64,000 bases of DNA from Gammaproteobacteria bacterium (GCA_028868515.1 JAGWUI010000005.1:78547-142546), one strand, 5' to 3'. Shown: positions 1 to 10,577, numbered from the stretch's first letter. Program-made: numbers and translations. The notes: a model not told the origin generated them from the letters alone.

Positions 1-469
1 ATATTAGATAAACCTTTTTATTAAGAACTCCTCCCAGCAGGCGAGTTTTGCGAAGGACACGGTCTGGCTTACTTTTGCCAAGACATGAGACTGGAAAAAG
101 CGAAGCACTGCTTCGCCCAGTCGCAAGGAGACCCGCGGCAGGCGGTTCCTCCCATTACAAAGTTAGATCTTAAGACTCCCACGAGAGTTTTTGATTCTGC
201 AAAAAGATTCACCCCTCTCTTCGTTCAATAAATAATTGCCAAACTCGCACCAATCATAACCACATCACAACGATACTTTTATCGTTCTATGATAATTTGT
301 GCTGCGTGTGATTTTGTTATTTGAGTCACACTTTACACTTTGAAATGATTCGACTCTTGATAACAGGTATGACGTACCCATTATTTGAGAGCAACACGAG
401 TATTTTTATTTTAAATTAACTGTTTTTAGAATCACTGTTTTATCCCAAATTGCATCACTTTTTAGGAAA
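1..469. other. Non-coding stretch with palindromic repeat debris
   Basis: No convincing gene is seen. The first 170 bases are rich in short palindromes, including GCGAAGC/GCTTCGC at about 98-116. The 15-mer GAAGCACTGCTTCGC in it occurs again near 59926, inside another intergenic repeat. The remainder is AT-rich, with a small hairpin (AACGATA/TCGTT) around 269-287, and probably holds the promoter of the following gene. Confidence 0.5.
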
Positions 470-472
470 ATG

Positions 473-1495
473 ATGAACATGAAATCAAGTACGCGCACCG
501 CCATTTCTTCACTGATTATGGCAACGCTTGTTTTGTCACCTTTGGCAGAAGCTAAACGTATCGGCGGTGGTAGCAGTCACGGAATGAGCCGTTCGAGCTC
601 AAGCTCTTATGGTCATTCAAACTATGGTAGTTCAAACAACTACAATAATTACAACAGTGCCCCTGTGCGCCCATACACGCCAGCGCCACAACAAGCTCCA
701 CAAAAAAGTGGACCAGGATGGGGTGGCGTTGCAGCAGGCGTTGCAGCAGGTGCAGTTGGCGCAACATTGTTAAGCCACGCAGGTTCGGCAAATGCCAACA
801 CACAACAACCAACAGCCGCTCAACAAGAAAATGGCTCTGGCACATGGAACCAACAAGCTGCCCAGCCTCAACCACAAAAAAGTGGTTTCTCTTGGTTCTG
901 GCTCATTGTATTAGCGGGCGTAGGCTATTTTGTTTATCGTCGTTTTGCGGCCAAGAAAAATACCCTAGCAACCAGCAATGCAGCACCAAGTCCATTTAAC
1001 TTTGGTAATAACAACGCTCAACCATCAGGCAGCAATACCAATATTTTTGGTCAACCTGTGGGTGGTGGTTCGAGTGCGCCTAATGCAGGTTTTGGCGCAG
1101 CTTCTCCATTTACAAGTAATGGTCAAACTCTCCCAGACGGCACTGAGAATGCAGCATTCCTTCGTCAAGCACGCGCAACTTTCTTGCACATGCAAACCAT
1201 GAATAGTGCAAGTAATCTGGACGAATTACGTCGCTACTTTACACCTGAGATGTTCAACGCGATTCAGTCAGACATTGCCAACAACCACGACACAGCAGAG
1301 TTTCCAACGCTGAATGCGCAAATTGTCGATAGTGCGCAAGAAAATGGTCAATACGTCACGAGCGTTCTGTATAGCGGGACAGTCAGTGAAGATCTGAACT
1401 CTGCACCAGTACCGTTCAGCGAAACATGGCATTTTGTACAACCGATTGGTAGTACAGACCGTAAATGGCTAGTTGCAGGTATTCAACAAGGGTAA
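473..1495 (+). CDS. Tim44-domain membrane protein with signal peptide
   Basis: The product is about 340 residues. A signal peptide ends near LAEA (residue 27). A Gly/Ser/Asn/Gln-rich low-complexity region follows, then one membrane segment around residues 139-158 (FSWFWLIVLAG) with basic residues after it. The last 110 residues resemble the Tim44-like domain of bacterial proteins of unknown role. In mitochondria Tim44 tethers Hsp70 to the import channel, but bacterial relatives have no settled function. ATG codons lie at 470, 473 and 479; AGGA at 464-467 suits 473 better than 470. A strong terminator follows. The domain call is by recognition only. Confidence 0.8.
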   Translation: MNMKSSTRTAISSLIMATLVLSPLAEAKRIGGGSSHGMSRSSSSSYGHSNYGSSNNYNNYNSAPVRPYTPAPQQAPQKSGPGWGGVAAGVAAGAVGATLLSHAGSANANTQQPTAAQQENGSGTWNQQAAQPQPQKSGFSWFWLIVLAGVGYFVYRRFAAKKNTLATSNAAPSPFNFGNNNAQPSGSNTNIFGQPVGGGSSAPNAGFGAASPFTSNGQTLPDGTENAAFLRQARATFLHMQTMNSASNLDELRRYFTPEMFNAIQSDIANNHDTAEFPTLNAQIVDSAQENGQYVTSVLYSGTVSEDLNSAPVPFSETWHFVQPIGSTDRKWLVAGIQQG

Positions 1496-1543
1496 TTCGG
1501 GACTGAACGATTCTATCGTTTAAATCAGACCGTTTTTCCAAGA

Positions 1544-1580
1544 GCCTTCGTCGGGATTTTTCTAGACGAAGGCTTTTTTT
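1544..1580 (+). terminator. Rho-independent terminator after the Tim44-like gene
   Basis: The stem GCCTTCGTC (1544-1552) pairs with GACGAAGGC (1565-1573) and is followed by seven T. It lies about 50 bases past the stop codon. Confidence 0.9.
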
Positions 1581-1615
1581 ATTTGATTTTGAATATGTTT
1601 TCAAACACAGTCTTC

Positions 1616-1694
1616 GTAGAGGCAGGTTCTAAACCTGCCCTATTGAATACTAAAAACTCTCAATCCATAGGACGAGTTTAGAACTCGCCCCTAC
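1616..1694. repeat. Double palindrome intergenic repeat
   Basis: Two palindromes sit side by side: GGCAGGTT/AACCTGCC (1621-1639) and GACGAGTT/AACTCG (1671-1687). They are enclosed by an imperfect outer pairing of GTAGAGG with CCCCTAC. This looks like a small non-autonomous intergenic element. No second full copy was seen in the window. Confidence 0.55.
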
Positions 1695-1719
1695 AAAGAT
1701 TTGATTATCAAATTTCTCG

Positions 1720-1747
1720 CTTGAAAACATCATATCCAACCCCATTT
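1720..1747 (+). promoter_or_regulatory. Sigma-32-type heat-shock promoter of htpG
   Basis: CTTGAAA (1720-1726) and CCCCATTT (1740-1747) are separated by 13 bases. Both hexamer regions match the known RpoH consensus (CTTGAAA, then CCCCATNT). The site lies 117 bases upstream of the htpG start, as expected for a heat-shock chaperone gene. Confidence 0.8.
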
Positions 1748-1863
1748 TATAACCATCTAAAATTTTGTCTTGTCTATGAATACTTCAAAAATTGCATGAA
1801 GCAATTTCAGTGAAATCAATGAGCAAGACACTTACGTCAACTGAAAAATTAAGAGGTTAATCA

Positions 1864-3780
1864 ATGACAGCTACTACTGAAAAACCGAATAGCAAAAGCT
1901 ATAGCTTCCAAGCCGAAGTCGCACAACTACTTCACTTAGTGACACACTCTCTCTACTCAAATCCAGAAATTTTCCTGCGCGAACTCGTATCCAACGCATC
2001 TGACGCTTGTGACAAATTGCGTTTTGAAGGCATTAACAATGCTGCACTCTTTGAAGATGCGCCAAATCTTTCTGTTCGTGTTGGATTTGATAAAGACGCG
2101 AAAACGATTACGATCACTGATAATGGTATTGGTCTAAGCCAACAAGAAGCGATTGATAATCTCGGAACCATTGCAAAATCAGGTACACGTGATTTCGTCA
2201 GTAAACTCAGCGGTGACCAAAAGTCTGACGCACAACTGATTGGTCAGTTTGGTGTAGGTTTTTATTCTGGCTTTATCGTTGCCGATAAAATTACTGTTGA
2301 ATCACGTCGTGCAGGCTTACCAACCAATGAAGGTGTACGCTGGGTAAGCGGCGGTACTGGCGACTTTGAAGTTGAAACTATCGAACGCGCAGCACGCGGA
2401 ACCAGCATTATCCTGCATCTCCGTGAGGATTCATTAGACTATCTGAATGGCTGGAAACTCAAGAATATTATTAATAAATATTCTGATCACATCAGCCTAC
2501 CAATTCTGATGCAAAAAGAAATCTGGCAAGAAGGCAAAGAAGAAGGTGAAGCTGGTCAAATGGTGATGACCGACGAATGGGAAACCATTAACTCTGCCAG
2601 CGCACTGTGGACTCGCAGCAAAAAAGACATCACCGAAGAACAATACATTGAGTTCTACAAACAACTCAGCCGTGATCAGGAAGCACCACTAAGCTGGAGC
2701 CATAACCGCGTCGAAGGCAGCACTGAATACACCCAACTGCTCTACGTACCCGCAAAAGCATCACACGACTTATTTACCCGTGAAGCAAAAGCAGGCATCA
2801 AACTATACGTCAAACGTGTGTTCATCATGGATGAAGCTGAAAGCTTGATGCCAATGTATTTGCGCTTCATCAAAGGCGTGATCGACAGTGCTGATTTACC
2901 ACTCAACGTCAGTCGTGAGCTTTTACAAGAAAGCCGCGATGTGAAAGCCATTCGTGAAGGTAATACACGCCGCGTGCTCACCATGCTCGAAAATCTATCT
3001 TCAAGCACTGAAGCTGCTGATCAAGAAAAATATACCAAGTTCTACACTGAATTTGGCGCAGTCATCAAAGAAGGTTTGGGCGAAGATTTTGCCAACAAAG
3101 ACAAGATCGCCAAATTGCTCCGCTTCGCTTCAACAACGAGCGATACTGTCAGCATCTCATTTGCTGATTACAAAGCACGCATGAAGCCTGAGCAAGATGC
3201 AATTTACTACATCACTGCTGAAACCTTAGCCGCTGCTAAAAACAGCCCGCAACTTGAGTTGTTCAAAAAGAAAGGCATTGAAGTATTGCTCATGACTGAC
3301 CGTGTCGATGAATGGGCGCTGAACTTCCTGCAAGAGTTTGATGGCACTTCACTGCAAAGCGTTGCTAAAGGTGCGGTTGACCTCGGTAAACTGCAAGATG
3401 AAGATGAAAAGAAAGCCGCTGAACAAGCGGCTGAAACATTCAAACCTTTGCTCGAAAAACTGACTGAAACTTTGAAAGACAAAGCAAAAGAAGTCCGCGT
3501 CACGACTCGCTTGGTGGATAGTCCTGCATGCCTAGTCGGTGCAGATGGTGATATGTCTAGTCAACTAGCGCGTATGCTCAAGCAAATGGGACAACAAGCA
3601 CCAGAAATCAAACCAATTTTGGAAATCAATCCAGAACACGCTTTAGTTAAGAAACTCGAAGGCACAACCCACTTCGACGATCTCGCACATATCATCTTTG
3701 ATCAAGCATTACTTGCCGAAGGTGGGCTACCAGAAGATCCAGCTGCGTATGTAAAACGTGTGAGTGCGCTGCTCGTTTAA
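1864..3780 (+). CDS. htpG: Chaperone HtpG (Hsp90 family)
   Basis: This is bacterial Hsp90, a cytoplasmic ATP-dependent chaperone dimer that remodels client proteins with DnaK. The 638 residues match the family's usual length. The N-terminal GHKL ATPase domain carries [16 protein letters not shown] (residues 38-53), with the catalytic Glu and the nucleotide-binding Asn, then DNGIG and GQFGVGFYS. The middle domain contains [14 protein letters not shown] (residues 348-361). The C-terminal dimerisation domain is complete. AGAGG stands 7 bases before the ATG. The gene is monocistronic, with a sigma-32-like promoter upstream and a terminator downstream. Confidence 0.98.
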   Translation: MTATTEKPNSKSYSFQAEVAQLLHLVTHSLYSNPEIFLRELVSNASDACDKLRFEGINNAALFEDAPNLSVRVGFDKDAKTITITDNGIGLSQQEAIDNLGTIAKSGTRDFVSKLSGDQKSDAQLIGQFGVGFYSGFIVADKITVESRRAGLPTNEGVRWVSGGTGDFEVETIERAARGTSIILHLREDSLDYLNGWKLKNIINKYSDHISLPILMQKEIWQEGKEEGEAGQMVMTDEWETINSASALWTRSKKDITEEQYIEFYKQLSRDQEAPLSWSHNRVEGSTEYTQLLYVPAKASHDLFTREAKAGIKLYVKRVFIMDEAESLMPMYLRFIKGVIDSADLPLNVSRELLQESRDVKAIREGNTRRVLTMLENLSSSTEAADQEKYTKFYTEFGAVIKEGLGEDFANKDKIAKLLRFASTTSDTVSISFADYKARMKPEQDAIYYITAETLAAAKNSPQLELFKKKGIEVLLMTDRVDEWALNFLQEFDGTSLQSVAKGAVDLGKLQDEDEKKAAEQAAETFKPLLEKLTETLKDKAKEVRVTTRLVDSPACLVGADGDMSSQLARMLKQMGQQAPEIKPILEINPEHALVKKLEGTTHFDDLAHIIFDQALLAEGGLPEDPAAYVKRVSALLV

Positions 3781-3814
3781 TCGTACTAGTGTAATAATCA
3801 CTTGATTAAACTAG

Positions 3815-3853
3815 GCCTTTCCTGAGTTTGAATACTTTGGAAAGGCTTTTTTA
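3815..3853 (+). terminator. Terminator of htpG
   Basis: GCCTTTCC (3815-3822) pairs with GGAAAGGC (3839-3846) and is followed by six T. Confidence 0.85.
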
Positions 3854-3919
3854 TTAAGGACATTTATTGATTTTTAATTACCTGTAGATACTGTTAATCA
3901 AAGACCAAGTTAGATCATT

Positions 3920-4465
3920 ATGCAAAAAATAGTCGTGATTGATTATGATCCTGATTGGCCGAGAGTCTTCGAGCTATTACGCACTGAGATATGGTCTGTT
4001 TTAAGAGATATTGCACTAGCTATTGAACATGTTGGGAGTACATCTGTCGTAGGTTTAGCGGCAAAGCCTATTATTGATATAAGTGTGATTGTTCCCACAA
4101 ATGAAGATATTCCAATATCCATTAATCGTCTGGCAACTCTTGGTTATATACATCGCGGCAATCTAGGTATTGAAGGTAGAGAAGCTTTCATTAGCCCAAG
4201 TCAGCTACCTACTCATCATTTATATTTATGCCCACAACATAGCCTTGGTCTGGCAAATCAATTAGCTGTCCGAGACTATTTACGGGAACATCCAGAAATC
4301 GCAAGAGAATACGGCAATCTAAAAAAACAACTCGCAAATGATTTTCCTAATGACATAACCAGCTATATTGATGGAAAAACAGACCTCATTCTAAGTATTC
4401 TTCGATCTACTCAATTTTCTTTAGATCAGCTCAATGCAATTGAGCGCGCAAATCGAAAAAGCTAA
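3920..4465 (+). CDS. GrpB family protein
   Basis: The 181 residues match the GrpB/UPF0157 family, which has a nucleotidyltransferase-like fold. Visible marks are the VIDYDPDWPRVFELL start, IEHVGSTSVVGLAAKPIIDI (residues 36-55) and the HHLYLC region (residues 93-98). Some relatives are fused to dephospho-CoA kinase, but the activity of stand-alone forms is not established. No strong ribosome-binding site precedes the ATG. The gene stands alone, downstream of the htpG terminator, and is somewhat more AT-rich than htpG. The family assignment is firm; no function is proposed. Confidence 0.85.
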   Translation: MQKIVVIDYDPDWPRVFELLRTEIWSVLRDIALAIEHVGSTSVVGLAAKPIIDISVIVPTNEDIPISINRLATLGYIHRGNLGIEGREAFISPSQLPTHHLYLCPQHSLGLANQLAVRDYLREHPEIAREYGNLKKQLANDFPNDITSYIDGKTDLILSILRSTQFSLDQLNAIERANRKS

Positions 4466-4578
4466 CAACCCTCACATTAAACTCTTTAGCCCTTAACGAA
4501 ACTCCATAACAACCATATAGACATCCCATATAACGCGGCACATAATCGAGCCACCCTCACTACGCTTTCAAGGAAAGA

Positions 4579-4863
4579 ATGATGAAAAAAAGTCTCTTGA
4601 GTTTAGTTGTTGCAAGTAGCGTACTCTTTGCTGGACAGAGTGCAAATGCAATTGGTTGTCTGAGTGGCGGTGCAGCGGGTGCTGTCGCTGGGCACTATGC
4701 ACATCACCATGCTGTCGTTGGTGCAATCGGTGGTTGTATCGCAGGTCATGAACTGGCTAAGCACAACAAAGCCAAAGCTGCTGCAGCCGCTAAAGCGCAA
4801 CATGATGCAGCGATGGCTCCTCCTGCAGCAGCCCCTGCTCCAGCCGCACCGCCTGCCCAATAA
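4579..4863 (+). CDS. Small exported Gly/Ala-rich protein
   Basis: The 94-residue product starts with a clear signal peptide (MMKKSLLSLVVASSVLFAGQSANA). A glycine-rich stretch follows that resembles glycine-zipper segments (GGAAGAVAGHYAHHHAVVGA), with two cysteines at about residues 27 and 53. It ends in a Lys/Ala then Ala/Pro-rich tail. AAGGAAAGA lies just before the ATG. Glycine-zipper proteins of this type usually sit in or near the envelope, but no specific role can be given. The reading frame is supported by the signal peptide, the ribosome-binding site and the terminator directly after it. Confidence 0.7.
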   Translation: MMKKSLLSLVVASSVLFAGQSANAIGCLSGGAAGAVAGHYAHHHAVVGAIGGCIAGHELAKHNKAKAAAAAKAQHDAAMAPPAAAPAPAAPPAQ

Positions 4864-4874
4864 TTCGCATTAAT

Positions 4875-4914
4875 AAAAAAGGGTTTTATGAATATCATAA
4901 AACCCTTTTTTATT
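4875..4914. terminator. Bidirectional terminator
   Basis: The near-perfect stem AAGGGTTTTATGA/CATAAAACCCTT has A-runs on the left and T-runs on the right, so it works on both strands. It separates the small exported protein from the convergent gloA pair. Confidence 0.9.
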
Positions 4915-4939
4915 CTCAGTTATTGATTATCAACGGCAA

Positions 4940-5323
4940 TTAATCTCGCTCAATTAACTCAATCTTATATCCGTCTGGATCTTCGACAAAGGCGATCACA
5001 GTATTACCGTGTTTCATTGGTCCAGCTTCACGAACCACGCGTCCGCCCCTTGCACGAATTTCGTCACATGCCGCATAGGCATTCGGCACAGCCAGCGCGA
5101 TATGACCATAGCCAGCACCAATGTCATAACTTGTTGTATCCCAGTTATGTGTCAGCTCCAAAACAGTATTCTGATCTTCTGTACCATAACCTAAAAAGGC
5201 TAAAGTAAATCGACCTTCTGGATAATCATTCTGACGTAATAAAGTCATTCCCAACACTTCAGTATAGAACTCAATTGATCGCTTCAAATCCCCAACTCGA
5301 AGCATTACATGTAACAATCTCAT
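4940..5323 (-). CDS. gloA: Lactoylglutathione lyase (glyoxalase I)
   Basis: Glyoxalase I isomerises the glutathione-methylglyoxal hemithioacetal to S-lactoylglutathione in the cytoplasm. The 127 residues are the usual length of the bacterial Ni-type enzyme. The four expected metal ligands are visible: His5 (RLLHVML), Glu in VLELTHNWD (near residue 56), His in GYGHIALAV (near 74) and Glu in YKIELIE (near 122). The start overlaps the stop of the upstream MFS gene by four bases, so the two are translationally coupled. The link between methylglyoxal detoxification and an AmpG-like transporter is not obvious. Confidence 0.95.
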   Translation of the reverse strand: MRLLHVMLRVGDLKRSIEFYTEVLGMTLLRQNDYPEGRFTLAFLGYGTEDQNTVLELTHNWDTTSYDIGAGYGHIALAVPNAYAACDEIRARGGRVVREAGPMKHGNTVIAFVEDPDGYKIELIERD

Positions 5324-6600
5324 TTCGCATCTCCTTTTTCATTCCACGGCGCAACCCATGGCAACATCAACATTCCCGGTAATGCGAGCAACGTACACAA
5401 CCAAAAGAACCCAGTATAACCACCCATAAAATCAACCATATAACCCGCATAACTATTGACGACCGTCCGTGGTAATGAAGCCAATGATGTAAGCAATGCC
5501 AACTGAAACGCTGTATATGCAGGGTTGGTACTCATCGCAATAAATGCCACAAATGCCGCAGTTCCAAGTCCAACTGCAAATGCTTCTGCACTCACGACTC
5601 CACCTAGCGCAAATAAGCTTTGACCTGTTTGCATAGATAGCCATGCAAACAAAGGAATAACAAGCATTTGTGCTACGCCAAAGAGCCATAAAGCCCGATG
5701 AATAGAGAGCTTTAACATCGCAAAACCACCGACAAAACCACCAAGCAATCCACCCCATAAGACAGCAACTTTTGCCACCGCACCGATTTCAGTCTTGGTA
5801 TATCCCATATCGAGATAAAACTTAGTTGCCAATGAAGTCGCCAGTGAATCACCAAGCTTGTAGAAGAAAATAAAAGCAATCAGCGCAATACCCGCTTTGA
5901 TTCCTTTACGATTAAAAAATTCTGTAAGGGGTTCAACAAAAGCCGCAGTCAATGTACGCGGTGGAATCTGACGTAATTGTGGTTCACGCACCACCATTGC
6001 TAAAATCACACAAGGCAACATAAATAACGCGACGATCCAGAACACGACATTCCACGGCAAATGATCCGCCAAAATAAATGCAAGACTACCAGGCACAAGC
6101 CCCGCTAATTTATAAGCATTGACATGAATGGTATTGCCTAAACCTAGCTCATGATCAGGCAAAATTTCACGACGATAAGCATCTATCACAATATCCAGCG
6201 ATGCACTCAAAAAACTGATCACAATGCCAATCAAGCTAATTAATGGCAACTCGTTATCTGGTCGTAATGTGCCTAACATACCTAATGCGATCAGCAGTAA
6301 TACTGGTAAAATAACCAGCCAAGTCCGACGACGCCCATATTGTCTAAACTGAAAAAAATCGAGAAAAGGTGCCCAAACTGGCTTAAATACATACGGGATT
6401 TGCAACAACGTCAGCAACCCAATAGTCTTGATATCTAAATGATAGGCATCCACCCACGCTGGAATCAGATTCAAAAAGACAAATAAAGGCAACCCAGACG
6501 AAAAACCAATAACAGTACAAATCAGAACTCTTTTCCAGAAACCTGCTTGTGAAGTATTGTTTGAAGAATGCTCTGCTGAAACTTGCTGACTCGCCATCAT
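5320..6600 (-). CDS. AmpG-like MFS transporter
   Basis: This is a membrane transporter of about 426 residues with roughly 12 hydrophobic segments. It has AmpG-family hallmarks: [11 protein letters not shown] near the N-terminus, DIKTIGLL, and the loop WAPFLDFF...GRRRTWL. AmpG imports anhydromuropeptides for cell-wall recycling and thereby influences beta-lactamase control. This protein is shorter than E. coli AmpG (491 residues), so its substrate may differ. ATG at 6600 is preferred over the TTG six bases upstream. It is followed by gloA with a four-base overlap and is divergent from the HugZ-like gene. Confidence 0.85.
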   Translation of the reverse strand: MMASQQVSAEHSSNNTSQAGFWKRVLICTVIGFSSGLPLFVFLNLIPAWVDAYHLDIKTIGLLTLLQIPYVFKPVWAPFLDFFQFRQYGRRRTWLVILPVLLLIALGMLGTLRPDNELPLISLIGIVISFLSASLDIVIDAYRREILPDHELGLGNTIHVNAYKLAGLVPGSLAFILADHLPWNVVFWIVALFMLPCVILAMVVREPQLRQIPPRTLTAAFVEPLTEFFNRKGIKAGIALIAFIFFYKLGDSLATSLATKFYLDMGYTKTEIGAVAKVAVLWGGLLGGFVGGFAMLKLSIHRALWLFGVAQMLVIPLFAWLSMQTGQSLFALGGVVSAEAFAVGLGTAAFVAFIAMSTNPAYTAFQLALLTSLASLPRTVVNSYAGYMVDFMGGYTGFFWLCTLLALPGMLMLPWVAPWNEKGDAK

Positions 6601-6708
6601 GTACAACCGCTGTTTTCATAGAATGCGACAAGAGTAGCGGTATCAAGTTGTTTTTGCCAGAATAGTTGTGCAATGTTTTATTGTGAAGAATTTTTGGAGC
6701 ATGACAGA

Positions 6709-7377
6709 ATGTCAATTAATGCGCTGGCTACACGTGCACTCATGTCCTGTCGCCAAGCCGTGATGGCAAGCCAATCCACCAGTGTTCCAGGGTTTCCATT
6801 TACCGCTGTGATTCCTGTCAGCATCACTGCTCAAGGAGAGATCATTACTCTTCTTGCTGAGACCGCTCCTCATAGCAGGAATATCCTCATTGATCCTCGC
6901 GTATCATTGCAACTGCACGACGATTTAGAGGATAACTGGCAAGCGGCAACTCGGTTATCTGTACTTGGGCGAATGCGTCCGTTGGATCTCCTATCATTTG
7001 ATTCAAACCAATTAAAAGAATCTTTTTACCTACTTCATCCTGAATTGGATCGCTTTGATGAATCTGCGGATTATCATTTTTGGATATTAGACTCCGTACA
7101 ATTCCGTCTTATCTCAGGCATCGATAAACCTCTATGGGTGGATCGAATTTCGCCAGATTTGTTTGAATTAACTCCAACTGATCGGCAGCAACTCAACGAT
7201 GATCTGATCCAGCAAGGCATACAAGGTCACGTGATTCAGGCTTGCCGCTACGGTCTACAAGTCATTGCATATGGGCGCATTCGTTTCCTATCCATCGCTG
7301 AACCAGTCAACCAAATGACAGAACTTTTTGAGCTCATTAAATCTCGGCAATTTGATGATCCTGCACTGATTGATTAG
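6709..7377 (+). CDS. HugZ/HutZ-like heme utilisation protein
   Basis: This 222-residue cytoplasmic protein has an N-terminal split-barrel domain of the pyridoxamine-phosphate-oxidase type (residues 10-130, with LAETAPHSRNI and DPRVSLQL). The C-terminal part resembles DUF2470 (DRQQLNDDLI...AYGRIRFLSI). HugZ and HutZ relatives bind heme and help degrade it, and that is the likely role; a flavin-linked oxidoreductase is the alternative. GGAG at 6696-6699 fixes the start at 6709 rather than the ATG at 6673. No heme uptake genes are adjacent. Confidence 0.75.
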   Translation: MSINALATRALMSCRQAVMASQSTSVPGFPFTAVIPVSITAQGEIITLLAETAPHSRNILIDPRVSLQLHDDLEDNWQAATRLSVLGRMRPLDLLSFDSNQLKESFYLLHPELDRFDESADYHFWILDSVQFRLISGIDKPLWVDRISPDLFELTPTDRQQLNDDLIQQGIQGHVIQACRYGLQVIAYGRIRFLSIAEPVNQMTELFELIKSRQFDDPALID

Positions 7378-7526
7378 GCACACTAAAAAACAAATTCAAA
7401 CCATAAATTCAATTCACAGCATACCGTGATACATGGCACAATATCGTCTATAAGAGTGTATACAGATGCAACTCAAACTCTTGAATTCGCCTTCATGAAA
7501 ATAGATACATTGACCTTACAACGCAC

Positions 7527-10500
7527 ATGACGACGGACGGCACTATGGACAGTAAACACTCAGTCACTGACAATCTAGATATTGCCGACAACGCACACGA
7601 CAGTAACACTAACCATCGATTGATGGATAACATCAATAGTAAGCCTACTGACAATCAACTCAGTGAATCCAGCACGATCATGCAGGAACACGCTCCTGCA
7701 CCTCAGCCAAAAAAAACTAAATCGATTACGTCAACACAGATCCAATCGACACAACCACAATCAACACCAACTCGATCGACAACACATCAAACGAGTCCAA
7801 TTCAAAAAAACAGTATGAACAAAGTACTTGAAACACACACACCTGTAATTCAAAAAGCAGTGCCAATTAAAACAACACTACCTGAAAGTGGCTTCCTCAA
7901 AGTTGAACAACTGAGACGCACCGCTAATCTGACCGAACTTCCACCAAGTACACGTCGGATTAAACCACTCAATGATTTCTTAGGTCAGCATCGTGCACGA
8001 GCTGCAGTAGAAACTGCGTTATCGTTACCCTTCGATGGTTATAATATTTTTGCCGTAGGCACTAGCGGGCTCGGTAAACGCACCATGCTCAAGCGTATGC
8101 TTGCTGTGCAAGCCGCAGAAATGCCAACACCAAGCGACTGGGTTTACGTCAATAATTTCGCTAACCCACGCCAACCAATTGCGCTGGAACTGCCACCCAG
8201 TGAAGCACCTAAACTCAAAAAAATCATCCATCAACTGTGGAATACTATTTTTGATCAATTAGAAAAAACATTTGCGGCCGACAGTTATCACACCCGTATT
8301 GAAAATATCCGTCACAGCGCAGGTACAGCTCAACAACAAGCCCTGCAAGCACTGACACAAGAAGGCGAAGCACTCGCCCTCAAACTCGTTTCGCGCAACG
8401 AAGAACATCGTTTTGTACCGGTCAAGCAACACCCTGTTGAAGATCCAAATGCAGCGACTCAGACCATTACCAGCAAAGAACTGGATGAAAATGAACTCGC
8501 CGCACTCGCGCCTGCCGAACGTGCCAAGATCAATCAAAATGTTCGTTCAATGGACAAAAAACTACATCGTCTCGGCGCACGACTTGGACGCATCGAAGAA
8601 CAAACACGCAACCAAGTTGCACGCTTAAATGCACAAATTGCCAGTGATATTGTTCTGCCTAGAGTCACTCAAGTTGGGCAACGCTTTGAACACGTCAATG
8701 GCATTGCTGAATATCTCAAAGATTACGCAACAGATATCGTTGAGCATGTCGAACTCATCTTAGAACAAGAAGAAGATGACTTCCTACCAGGAATTTTTGA
8801 TCGCGTGCCTCAACGCTATCAAGTCAATGTCGTGGTCACACATAAACCAAATTCTGGTGCACCTGTGATTTTTGAAGACCTACCGACGCATTACAATCTG
8901 CTCGGACACGTCGAGCAACTCACACAGATGGGGACAATCACCACCGACTTCACCCTGATTCGCTCAGGTGCTTTACATCGTGCAAACGGCGGATTCTTAC
9001 TCTTAGAAGCGGACCAACTTCTTGAACAACCTTACGCTTGGCAAGGACTTAAACGCGCATTGCGCTCTGGGCAACTCAAGCTGTCTTCACTTGAGCACAT
9101 GCTGACACTCACAGGCAGTATTTCCCTAGAGCCCGACTCCTTACCGTTATCGGTTAAAGTCGTTTTACTGGGTGAGCCGAATATTTATTATGAGCTTCTT
9201 GAGTTTGAGCCTGAACTTAACTCCCTGTTTAAAATCCGTGCTGACTTCACCAATACCCTCAGCCGTACTGTAGAAAATGAAGAAGCCTACGTCCGCCTTA
9301 TCGCCGATTATGTCAATAAAGACAAACTGCTGCCTTTTGATCGTTCGGCACTTGCTGCGCTACTCACTGATTCTAGCCGTCAAGCAGAAGATCAGTCATC
9401 GCTCTCGCTACATGCGGCAACCTTAGGTGACTTACTTCGCGAAGCCAGCACAGTCGCCTTGCAGCAAAATGATCGCCAAGTTACTGCAAAACATATTGAA
9501 GCAACATTAGCAGCGCGCCTTTATCGACTCGGGCATTTGCGTGAATTGTACTGGGAAGATTTGTCACGCGGTACACAGCTCATCGAAACAGAAGGATTCC
9601 GCATTGGACAAATCAATGCACTCACCGTCGTTCACTACGCCGACAGTGAATTTGGTCTACCCGCCAGATTGACCGCTACAGTCTATCAAGGTAATGGCGA
9701 AATTCTTGATATTGAGCGCAGTGTTGAACTTGGTGGTTCGCTACATGCCAAAGGCATATTGATCATGTCGAGCTTCTTACGTGCTCATTTTGGACGAACT
9801 CAGCCCATTCACTTCTCCGCTGCCCTTGCCTTCGAGCAAAGCTATGGAGAAATCGATGGCGATAGTGCAACGCTCGCCGAACTTTGCGCACTGATTTCAT
9901 CAATTAGCCAAATTCCAATTGACCAATCGTGGGCAATCACTGGTTCGATGAACCAACTTGGTGTCGTACAACCAATTGGCGGTATTAATCCAAAAATCGA
10001 AGGTTTCTTTGACGCTTGTCAACTACAAGGTCTAAACGGCAAGCAAGGGGTCATTTTACCGATTCAAAATGTCCAACACCTGATGCTACGCCAAGACGTG
10101 ATTGATGCAGTTCGTGAAGGAAAATTCCACCTTTATGCAGTGCGGACTGTTGAAGAAGCACTCTCGTTACTCATGAAACGTCCTGCGGGCATTATGAACC
10201 CGAAAGGTCGTTATGAAAAAAATACGATTTTTGGCGAAGTCATGAATCAACTGAAACATTGGCAACAACTTGAAGAAGGTGATCGCAAAAACGAGACCCC
10301 GAAAAAGAAGAAATCAGACAAAGCCAAAAGCAAAACTAATGCTAAAACTGGCAAAGCTGATGACTCATCTACGGATAAGGACAAGCCTACTCCGAAGAAA
10401 AAGCCAACTTCTGAAAAATCTGAAAAAGTAGCCACTAATCCTTCTAAAGAGGAAAAAGCTACCGATGAAAAAGTAAAGGACGAAAAAACCAAGCCTCCGA

Positions 10501-10577
10501 AAATCAAAAGAGTACCTAGACGTGATCCCGAAGATAATAACGATGAAGAATCGCAAATTGCATGGGCTGGGGAATAA
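7527..10577 (+). CDS. Lon-type AAA+ protease (LonB/YcbZ-like) with long disordered ends
   Basis: The 1016-residue protein is an ATP-dependent serine protease of the Lon family resembling LonB/YcbZ, without the classic LonA N-domain. The first 115 residues are Ser/Thr/Gln/Pro-rich and look disordered. A Walker A-like GTSGLGKRT is at about residues 177-185, followed by a long helical insertion. The C-terminal protease domain has the catalytic Ser in DGDSATLAE (about 780) and Lys in GINPKIEGFF (about 822). The last 85 residues are extremely Lys-rich with acidic patches, unlike E. coli YcbZ (586 residues). ATG 7545 is an alternative start. Substrates are unknown; the tail could bind nucleic acid. 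Confidence 0.88.
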   Translation: MTTDGTMDSKHSVTDNLDIADNAHDSNTNHRLMDNINSKPTDNQLSESSTIMQEHAPAPQPKKTKSITSTQIQSTQPQSTPTRSTTHQTSPIQKNSMNKVLETHTPVIQKAVPIKTTLPESGFLKVEQLRRTANLTELPPSTRRIKPLNDFLGQHRARAAVETALSLPFDGYNIFAVGTSGLGKRTMLKRMLAVQAAEMPTPSDWVYVNNFANPRQPIALELPPSEAPKLKKIIHQLWNTIFDQLEKTFAADSYHTRIENIRHSAGTAQQQALQALTQEGEALALKLVSRNEEHRFVPVKQHPVEDPNAATQTITSKELDENELAALAPAERAKINQNVRSMDKKLHRLGARLGRIEEQTRNQVARLNAQIASDIVLPRVTQVGQRFEHVNGIAEYLKDYATDIVEHVELILEQEEDDFLPGIFDRVPQRYQVNVVVTHKPNSGAPVIFEDLPTHYNLLGHVEQLTQMGTITTDFTLIRSGALHRANGGFLLLEADQLLEQPYAWQGLKRALRSGQLKLSSLEHMLTLTGSISLEPDSLPLSVKVVLLGEPNIYYELLEFEPELNSLFKIRADFTNTLSRTVENEEAYVRLIADYVNKDKLLPFDRSALAALLTDSSRQAEDQSSLSLHAATLGDLLREASTVALQQNDRQVTAKHIEATLAARLYRLGHLRELYWEDLSRGTQLIETEGFRIGQINALTVVHYADSEFGLPARLTATVYQGNGEILDIERSVELGGSLHAKGILIMSSFLRAHFGRTQPIHFSAALAFEQSYGEIDGDSATLAELCALISSISQIPIDQSWAITGSMNQLGVVQPIGGINPKIEGFFDACQLQGLNGKQGVILPIQNVQHLMLRQDVIDAVREGKFHLYAVRTVEEALSLLMKRPAGIMNPKGRYEKNTIFGEVMNQLKHWQQLEEGDRKNETPKKKKSDKAKSKTNAKTGKADDSSTDKDKPTPKKKPTSEKSEKVATNPSKEEKATDEKVKDEKTKPPKIKRVPRRDPEDNNDEESQIAWAGE

